Source: WHTB01 sp050699035
GTDB lineage: Bacteria; Actinomycetota; Actinomycetes; Propionibacteriales; Nocardioidaceae
DNA: 9,852 nucleotides
NCBI GenBank assembly: GCA_050699035.1
Contig: JBOHDE010000147.1
Location: 1-9,852, forward strand
Direction of reading: 5' to 3'
Shown here: positions 5,654 through 9,852 of the stretch, in pieces
Position numbering within the stretch: the first letter of the stretch is position 1
How the letters are laid out: the number at the start of each line of letters is the position of its first letter
Notes under the pieces: model-generated
Told to the model about the DNA's origin: nothing
What the model saw: the letters and a program-made list of their open reading frames with translations, nothing else
Databases searched by the model: none
Position numbers and translations under genes: made by a program

Positions 5654-6937
5654 GGCTCCGGCCTTGAGCACCCGGTCGACGGCCGCGCCCAACAGGCACA
5701 TCGTGACGGTCAGGCCGACGGCACGGGTCATCGTCGCCACGTGCGGCGAGAACGCCAGCCAGGTGTCGAGCGTCTGCGGTCCGATCAGCCGGCGGGCGAC
5801 CAGGTTGAGCGCGTCCTCCACGCGGGCCGACGCGAGGAAGGCCAGGCCGAAGATCAGCATCGGGGCCAGCCCGGCGACCGCCAGCTGGCGGATGCCGCCG
5901 GTCAGCGCGGTGAACCGGCTCCGCAGGTCGCCCAGCAGCTCGCCGCTCCACCGGCGTACCGGTCCAGGCACCCTCTGCACGACCCGGAAGGTGCGCCGGG
6001 CCGGGGCCGGCGGCGGCGGCGCCAGTTTGTGGCCGAACACGATCGCGCCGACCGTCAGCCAGGCCAGCGGGATGACGACGATCGCGTCGAAGCTGCCGAG
6101 CACCCCGAACAGCCACGCGGTCGCGGTGTCGATCGGGTTGGCGAGCGGCCCGAGCCGGTCCATCAGGTCGAGCCACCAGCCGGCGAACATCTCGATGCCA
6201 CGGCGACCCTCCACCCAGGTCCAGACCTTGTCCTTGTAGACGGTGAAGTGGGCCGCCAGTGTGGTCAGCCACAGGACCTCGACGTACGCACCGACGAACC
6301 CGAGTGCGACCCACTGACGGGCACCCTCGAGCCGGGCCAGCCCGAACCTGAACACGATCGCACCGACGACGACCGCCACCGCGACCCAGCCGGTGGCGAA
6401 CGCCGTCCGGTCGACGTCGAACGTGTCGGTGCCGTAGATCAGGCCGGCGTTGTTGAACATCTCGTCGGTCACGGCCGCGTTGACGAAGCGCTGCGTGTCC
6501 TCCTTGAGGAAGCCGTACGACGCGTACACCGCGAGGAACGGCACCAGCACGCTGGCCAGGATGTCGACGAGGCGGCGCTCACGATGCGTCGCACGGTCTT
6601 CCGGACCGACCGACGCCGCGGCCGAGGCGACGTGCGGGAGCGACCGTCGCAAGGAGTAGAGCATCAGCACGATCGCGGTCACCGAACACAGCGGCGCAAG
6701 GACCAGGATCATGATCCCGAGCGTGTGGTGGTCGTTGCTGACCACGGTCGCCGCCCAGATCGCGCCCATCCGGCCGGCGCCGCCGAGCAGCGCGAGGGTG
6801 AGCAGGACCGGCCAGTGGCCCCACCACAGCCGAGCCGCCGATACGACGACGGAGAAGAGGCCCGTGACGCCGTCGAGCAGTGCGTCACGCCAACGCGCCG
6901 GCTCCACGTGGGCAGCGACAGCGGTCTGCGCAGCCAT
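5630..6937 (-). CDS. Polytopic membrane protein of unknown function, downstream of clgR
   Basis: Function not recognised. The 435-residue protein has about eight hydrophobic helices: roughly 41-66, 72-95, 123-144, 181-200, 208-230, 281-302, 351-370 and 400-420. Arg-rich stretches at 97-122, 197-207 and 313-341 fit a cytoplasmic N- and C-terminus by the positive-inside rule. Larger predicted outside loops lie at about 145-180 (acidic, with Asn and Asp) and 231-270 (Trp-rich: VWTWVEG and AGWWLDLMD). The proline run APPPPAPA at 306-313 begins the longest cytoplasmic loop. I see no transporter, kinase or protease motif. The ATG lies 27 bases after the clgR stop; the preceding GGGGGGA is close (3 bases) and a poor ribosome site, so translation may be coupled. 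The final gene of the rimO-pgsA-cinA-clgR run, it may belong to the ClgR regulon, but that is inference from position. Confidence 0.85.
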   Translation of the reverse strand: MAAQTAVAAHVEPARWRDALLDGVTGLFSVVVSAARLWWGHWPVLLTLALLGGAGRMGAIWAATVVSNDHHTLGIMILVLAPLCSVTAIVLMLYSLRRSLPHVASAAASVGPEDRATHRERRLVDILASVLVPFLAVYASYGFLKEDTQRFVNAAVTDEMFNNAGLIYGTDTFDVDRTAFATGWVAVAVVVGAIVFRFGLARLEGARQWVALGFVGAYVEVLWLTTLAAHFTVYKDKVWTWVEGRRGIEMFAGWWLDLMDRLGPLANPIDTATAWLFGVLGSFDAIVVIPLAWLTVGAIVFGHKLAPPPPAPARRTFRVVQRVPGPVRRWSGELLGDLRSRFTALTGGIRQLAVAGLAPMLIFGLAFLASARVEDALNLVARRLIGPQTLDTWLAFSPHVATMTRAVGLTVTMCLLGAAVDRVLKAGAVRPDTAP

Positions 6938-6964
6938 CCATCCCCCCGAGATGACAGGTGCTGG

Positions 6965-7261
6965 TCAGGCCGCCGCGACGTCCGGGAGCGTTGGCTGGCC
7001 CTCGGCGGGCACGGCGGTCAGCGACCGCTCGAGCCGGCGCAGCTCGCCGCTCACGCGCAGCAGCACCGACGACAGCGGCACGTCGAGCGCCCCGCAGATC
7101 GCGGCCAGGCATTCGCTCGACGGCTCCTTGACGCCGCGCTCGACCTCCGAGATGTAGCCGAGGCTCACCGTCGCCCGCTGGGAGACGTCGCGCAGCGTGC
7201 GGCCTTGCGCGATGCGTTCCTCGCGGAGGACTCCACCGACGAGATGACGAACGAGCACCAT
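6965..7261 (-). CDS. clgR: ClgR, XRE-type transcription activator of Clp protease genes
   Basis: Small helix-turn-helix activator known in Streptomyces, Corynebacterium and Mycobacterium to switch on clp protease and chaperone genes and, in mycobacteria, pspA during envelope stress. The 98-residue protein closely follows Mycobacterium tuberculosis Rv2745c as I remember it: VLREERIAQGRTLRDVS, then SLGYISEVERGVKEPSSE. The HTH covers about residues 22-43, with SLGYISEVERG the recognition-helix region. The remainder is a short helical tail ending in VAAA; ClgR proteins are themselves Clp substrates and a C-terminal Ala-rich end resembles an ssrA-like degron. Synteny (rimO, pgsA and cinA upstream) independently supports the name. 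The ATG has a strong Shine-Dalgarno 7 bases away. I found no CGC-N5-GCG type ClgR site directly upstream, so any autoregulated promoter is either further up the operon or differs from that pattern. Confidence 0.94.
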   Translation of the reverse strand: MVLVRHLVGGVLREERIAQGRTLRDVSQRATVSLGYISEVERGVKEPSSECLAAICGALDVPLSSVLLRVSGELRRLERSLTAVPAEGQPTLPDVAAA

Positions 7262-7267
7262 GGGTCG

Positions 7268-7275
7268 TCCTCCTT
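7268..7275 (-). promoter_or_regulatory. Shine-Dalgarno AAGGAGGA of clgR, overlapping the cinA stop
   Basis: On the minus strand the sequence TAAGGAGGA contains the cinA stop codon TAA (7276-7274) and the near-perfect ribosome site AAGGAGGA, seven bases before the clgR ATG. It is the strongest ribosome site I see in the window. Ribosomes terminating on cinA sit on the clgR initiation region, so the two genes are likely coupled. Confidence 0.85.
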
Positions 7276-7792
7276 ATCGGTGATCCGTCAGGCCGGGCTC
7301 AGGAAGAGCCGTAGGGTCCAGCCTACGTCGGAGCAGGGTCAATGCGTGTGAACAGGTCGCAACCCGGACGTCCTCGCGCCCGCCGGCCAGCTCCAGCCGG
7401 TCGGCCCCCGAGCCGTCGGGGCCGGCCCAGCCGACGTAAACCAGACCCACCGGCTTGCCCTCTTGCCGGTCCGGTCCGGCCACCCCGGTCGTGCTCAGCG
7501 CGTACGTCGACCCGCACCGCTCCCGCGCGCCGGTCGCCATCGCCACGGCTGACTCTGCGGACACCACACCGGGCCCGGCGGGCAGGTCCGGCGGGACGCC
7601 GAGCAGGCTGAGCTTGAGGTCCGTGGCGTACGACACGATCGCACCTCGGAACACGGCCGAGGCGCCCGGGACCGAGGTGAGGGTCGCCGCGAGCAGCCCG
7701 CCGGTGAGCGACTCGGCGACGGCGAGGGTGGCACCACGCTCGGCCAGTGCCCCGAGCAGCGCGGCCGCGGCCTGGTCAGGAGGTTGCGTCAC
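7274..7792 (-). CDS. cinA: CinA C-terminal-domain protein, nicotinamide-nucleotide amidase (PncC type)
   Basis: Deamidase expected to convert nicotinamide mononucleotide to nicotinic acid mononucleotide, recycling pyridine nucleotides in the cytoplasm. At 172 residues it is the stand-alone C-terminal domain; the N-terminal CinA nucleotide-binding domain is absent, which is usual for this actinobacterial locus. Motifs: AESLTGGLLA (26-35) with the catalytic serine Ser28, SYATDLK (54-60) with Tyr55 and Lys60, VVSAESA (77-82), and TGVAGP (102-107) followed by KPVGLVYVG. The start is the GTG at 7792, overlapping the pgsA end by 17 bases, with only a distant GGAG, so translation is probably coupled to pgsA. 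The old name reflects a competence-inducible gene in streptococci and does not imply competence here. Family assignment is firm, the exact substrate is from family knowledge. Confidence 0.92.
   Translation of the reverse strand: MTQPPDQAAAALLGALAERGATLAVAESLTGGLLAATLTSVPGASAVFRGAIVSYATDLKLSLLGVPPDLPAGPGVVSAESAVAMATGARERCGSTYALSTTGVAGPDRQEGKPVGLVYVGWAGPDGSGADRLELAGGREDVRVATCSHALTLLRRRLDPTALPEPGLTDHR
7310..7327. repeat. Inverted repeat CGTAGG-N6-CCTACG in the 3' end of cinA
   Basis: A perfect 6-bp inverted repeat with a 6-base spacer lies 49 bases upstream of the clgR start, within cinA coding sequence. It could be an operator or a small mRNA hairpin. It does not match the CGC-N5-GCG pattern reported for ClgR sites, and it may be chance. 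Confidence 0.25.
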
Positions 7793-8414
7793 GGCCGTCG
7801 GTCTCGGCGGCTCCGCCCTGCCAGACCCGGTAGGCCTGGATGAGGTACTCGACGCCGGTGACGAGGGTCAGCACGACCGCCGCGACCATCACCGCAACCG
7901 CGGGGTAGTGCAGCCAGGCGATGTCGGCCACCGGCAGGATGTAGCCACAGAGCGCGACCGCCTGCAGCGTGGTCTTGAGCTTGCCGCCGCGGCTGGCCGC
8001 CATCACCCCGCGCCGGATCACGATGAACCGCACCAGGGTGATCAGCCACTCGCGGCCGAGCACGACGATCGTGACCCACCAGGCGAGGTCCCCGAGGATG
8101 GACAGGCCGACGAACGCCATCCCGGTCAGCGCCTTGTCGGCGATCGGGTCGGCGATCTTGCCGAAGTTCGTGACCAGGCCGCGAGCCCGGGCGATGTCGC
8201 CGTCGATCTTGTCGGTGAGGATCGCCAGCGTGAACACCACGAACGCCGCGATCCGCCAGCCAGCGTCGTGCCCGCCCTCGGTCAGCAGCAGCCAGCCGAA
8301 CACGGGAACGAGCACGACCCGCAGCATGGTCAACGCGTTCGGCAGGTTCCAGGGGCTCGGCTCCGCGGCGAGCGGCTGGGGCGAGGGCGAGCTACCGGAG
8401 GTCACGGGGACCAC
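7776..8414 (-). CDS. pgsA: PgsA-type CDP-diacylglycerol--glycerol-3-phosphate phosphatidyltransferase
   Basis: Integral membrane enzyme making phosphatidylglycerophosphate from CDP-diacylglycerol and glycerol 3-phosphate, the committed step to phosphatidylglycerol and cardiolipin. The CDP-alcohol phosphotransferase signature is complete: Asp68, Asp71-Gly72, Ala75-Arg76, Gly85, Asp89 and Asp93 (D-x2-DG-x2-AR-x8-G-x3-D-x3-D). NLPNALTMLR (23-32) is the usual N-terminal lead of PgsA. Hydrophobic helices flank the motif, at about 32-45, 53-67, 96-120, 150-165 and 172-190. I chose the GTG at 8414, giving 212 residues, because GGAGGT (8426-8421) sits 6 bases upstream; the start is 1 base past the rimO stop. 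A longer in-frame version back to 8630 would run through rimO coding sequence and is unlikely. A second in-frame GTG at 8405 is possible. The position matches M. tuberculosis pgsA3 (Rv2746c) next to clgR. Confidence 0.92.
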   Translation of the reverse strand: MVPVTSGSSPSPQPLAAEPSPWNLPNALTMLRVVLVPVFGWLLLTEGGHDAGWRIAAFVVFTLAILTDKIDGDIARARGLVTNFGKIADPIADKALTGMAFVGLSILGDLAWWVTIVVLGREWLITLVRFIVIRRGVMAASRGGKLKTTLQAVALCGYILPVADIAWLHYPAVAVMVAAVVLTLVTGVEYLIQAYRVWQGGAAETDGRDATS

Positions 8415-8415
8415 G

Positions 8416-9852
8416 CTACGACCTCCGCACGTCGGCGACGAGGTCGACTCCGGCCGCACCGCTGACCTCGGCCGTGAGCAGGTCGCCGATCCGGGTCCCG
8501 GCGGGCACCCAGGGCAGCGCGGTCGAGCCGTCGACCTCAGGTCCCTGGTGGGCGGCCCGGCCCTCCGCCGTACCCCCGTCGAGCTGCTCGACGAGCATCT
8601 CGACCGACTCGCCGACGCGGTCCTCGGCACGCTGGGTGGTGAGCTCCTCGACCAGCTGGGTGACGTGCTCGACGCGGGCGAGGATCTCGTTCTCGTCGTG
8701 CTTGCCGTCGAGGCCGGCCGCCTCGGTGCCGTCCTCGTCGGAGTAGCCGAACACGCCGACGACGTCGAGCCGCCCGGCCTCGAGGAAGGCGCACAGCGTG
8801 GCGACGTCGTCCTCGGTCTCCCCGGGGAACCCGACGATCACGTTGCTGCGCACGCCGGCCAGCGGCGCCCGCCGGCGTACCTGGTCGAGCAGGCCGAGGA
8901 ACCGCTCCGGGTCGCCGAACCGCCGCATCCGCCGCAGGACGGTCGGCGCCGCGTGCTGGAAGGAGAGGTCGAAGTACGGCGCGACGCCCGGCGTGCCACC
9001 GATCGCGTCGACCAGCCCCGGACGCATCTCGGCGGGCTGCAGGTACGAGACCCGCACCCGGCGAACACCATCGACGGCGGCGAGCTCCGGCAGCAGCGTC
9101 TCGAGCAGCCGTAGATCGCCGAGGTCCTTGCCGTACGACGTGGAGTTCTCGCTGACCAGGAACAGCTCGCGGACGTCCTGTCCGGCCAGCCAGCGCGCCT
9201 CCGCGAGCAGGTCGGCCGGAGGGCGGGAGACGAACGACCCGCGGAACGTCGGGATCGCACAGAACGTGCAACGGCGGTCGCAGCCGGAGGCGAGCTTGAG
9301 CGGCGCCATCGGCCCACCGTCGAGCCGGCGGCGCAGGGCGCGCGGACCGCTGGCCGGAGCCTGGGAGGCCGGCAGGTCGGGCGCATCCCAGTGCGCGCCG
9401 GCGTGCGCGTGACCGGGTACGGGCGGACCGGCTGCGGCCCGCGCAGCCGGGCTGATCGGCAGCAGCCGGCGGCGGTCCCGAGGCGTGTGGGGCACCTGTG
9501 GGGTGCCGGCGAGGACCGACCGGACCCGCTCGGCGATGTCCGGGTAGTCGTCGAAGCCGAGGACCGCGTCGGCCTCGGGCAGCGACTCGGCCAGGTCCTT
9601 GCCGTACCGCTCGGCCAGGCAACCCACGGCGACCACGGCCTGCGGCCGACCGTCGACCTTGAGGTCGGCCGCCGCCAGCAGGGTGTCGACGGAGTCCTTC
9701 TTGGCCGCCTCGACGAACCCGCAGGTGTTCACGACCACGGCGTCGGCGGCGGCCGAGTCGTCGACCAGCGTGAACCCGTCGCCCTCGAAACGGGCCGCGA
9801 GCTCCTCGGAGTCGACGTCGTTGCGGGCACAGCCGAGCGTCACCAGCGCGAC
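8416..9852 (-). CDS. rimO: RimO, ribosomal protein S12 methylthiotransferase (5' end off window)
   Basis: Radical-SAM enzyme that adds a methylthio group to a conserved aspartate of ribosomal protein S12. The frame stays open to the window edge (VAL then VTLGCARN), and RimO proteins normally carry a few residues before this point, so the GTG at 9843 is internal and the start is beyond the window. In visible numbering the N-terminal iron-sulfur domain has Cys8, Cys44 (VNTCGF) and Cys78 (VGCLAERY). The radical-SAM cluster is Cys191-x3-Cys195-x2-Cys198 in SGCDRRCTFCAIP. LVSENSTSYGKDLGD and SYLQPAEMRPGL are RimO-typical and separate it from MiaB. A TRAM domain covers about 408-475. Between the first two domains is a Pro/Ala-rich insert of about 60 residues (about 120-180), which I believe is common in actinobacterial RimO. 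All six cysteines are present. It heads the visible minus-strand operon. Confidence 0.95.
   Translation of the reverse strand, partial: VALVTLGCARNDVDSEELAARFEGDGFTLVDDSAAADAVVVNTCGFVEAAKKDSVDTLLAAADLKVDGRPQAVVAVGCLAERYGKDLAESLPEADAVLGFDDYPDIAERVRSVLAGTPQVPHTPRDRRRLLPISPAARAAAGPPVPGHAHAGAHWDAPDLPASQAPASGPRALRRRLDGGPMAPLKLASGCDRRCTFCAIPTFRGSFVSRPPADLLAEARWLAGQDVRELFLVSENSTSYGKDLGDLRLLETLLPELAAVDGVRRVRVSYLQPAEMRPGLVDAIGGTPGVAPYFDLSFQHAAPTVLRRMRRFGDPERFLGLLDQVRRRAPLAGVRSNVIVGFPGETEDDVATLCAFLEAGRLDVVGVFGYSDEDGTEAAGLDGKHDENEILARVEHVTQLVEELTTQRAEDRVGESVEMLVEQLDGGTAEGRAAHQGPEVDGSTALPWVPAGTRIGDLLTAEVSGAAGVDLVADVRRS
8421..8426 (-). promoter_or_regulatory. Shine-Dalgarno GGAGGT that fixes the pgsA start
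   Basis: GGAGGT on the minus strand lies 6 bases before the GTG at 8414 and within the last rimO codons. It is 15 bases from the alternative GTG at 8405, too far for that start, so it supports 8414 when pgsA is translated from the rimO transcript. Confidence 0.65.

Noticed and set aside
4093..5667. A 524-codon plus-strand frame overlapping fdhA.
   Set aside because: Its translation is extremely Arg-rich. The fdhA frame in the same DNA has complete zinc and NAD motifs.
5741..7351. A 536-codon open frame on the plus strand opposite the membrane protein, clgR and cinA.
   Set aside because: Its translation is dominated by Arg, Asp, Glu and His in an order that mirrors the opposite genes, without domain features. 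The minus-strand genes have family motifs.
8415..8630. Extending pgsA upstream to 8630.
   Set aside because: The added stretch overlaps the rimO TRAM-domain coding sequence by over 200 bases and its translation is Ser/Arg/Pro-rich noise. A Shine-Dalgarno supports 8414.
7969..9114. A 381-codon plus-strand frame opposite pgsA and rimO.
   Set aside because: Shadow frame. The opposite strand carries the complete phosphotransferase signature and the radical-SAM domain.
1..9852. Mobile elements, CRISPR arrays, tRNA or rRNA genes.
   Set aside because: I saw no transposase or integrase motif, no regularly spaced direct repeats and no tRNA-like cloverleaf ending in a recognisable T-arm. Base composition looks even across the window.

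Overview
The window is ordinary-looking chromosome from a very GC-rich actinobacterium. The evidence is the strong G+C bias at third codon positions, frequent GTG starts, an apparent leaderless transcript, and the gene order rimO-pgsA-cinA-clgR, which is a recognised actinobacterial arrangement. My guess is the Propionibacteriales/Nocardioidaceae area, but this is an impression and not a demonstrated placement. There are ten protein-coding genes, two of them cut by the window edges. I see no rRNA, tRNA, CRISPR array, transposase or integrase, and no gene-free stretch longer than about 210 bases.

Left part, plus strand (1-4201). The 3' part of a NagZ-like family 3 glycoside hydrolase is followed after 19 bases by a Nei/Fpg-family DNA glycosylase of the mycobacterial Nei2 type. 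After a 25-base gap containing a good -10 element comes a tight three-gene operon (2299-4201) joined by two ATGA overlaps. It encodes three small proteins, each with a hydrophobic N-terminus followed by a beta-rich extracytoplasmic domain. None has a function I can name. They look like distant versions of one design and are the least-described part of the window.

Middle, plus strand (4202-5626). A 210-base leader with three abutting potential stem domains precedes a textbook glutathione-independent, zinc-dependent formaldehyde dehydrogenase (fdhA).

Right part, minus strand (9852 down to 5630). rimO (5' end off the window), pgsA, cinA (stand-alone amidase domain), clgR and an 8-helix membrane protein of unknown function are packed with gaps or overlaps of under 30 bases, so they are probably co-transcribed. 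This links ribosomal protein S12 methylthiolation, phosphatidylglycerol synthesis, pyridine-nucleotide recycling and the Clp-protease regulator. The membrane protein sits directly after clgR, where Mycobacterium tuberculosis has the envelope-stress gene pspA. It converges on fdhA with only 3 bases between the stop codons.

The best leads for something undescribed are the three-gene anchored-domain operon, the structured-looking fdhA leader, and the clgR-linked membrane protein. The other genes are well-known families.
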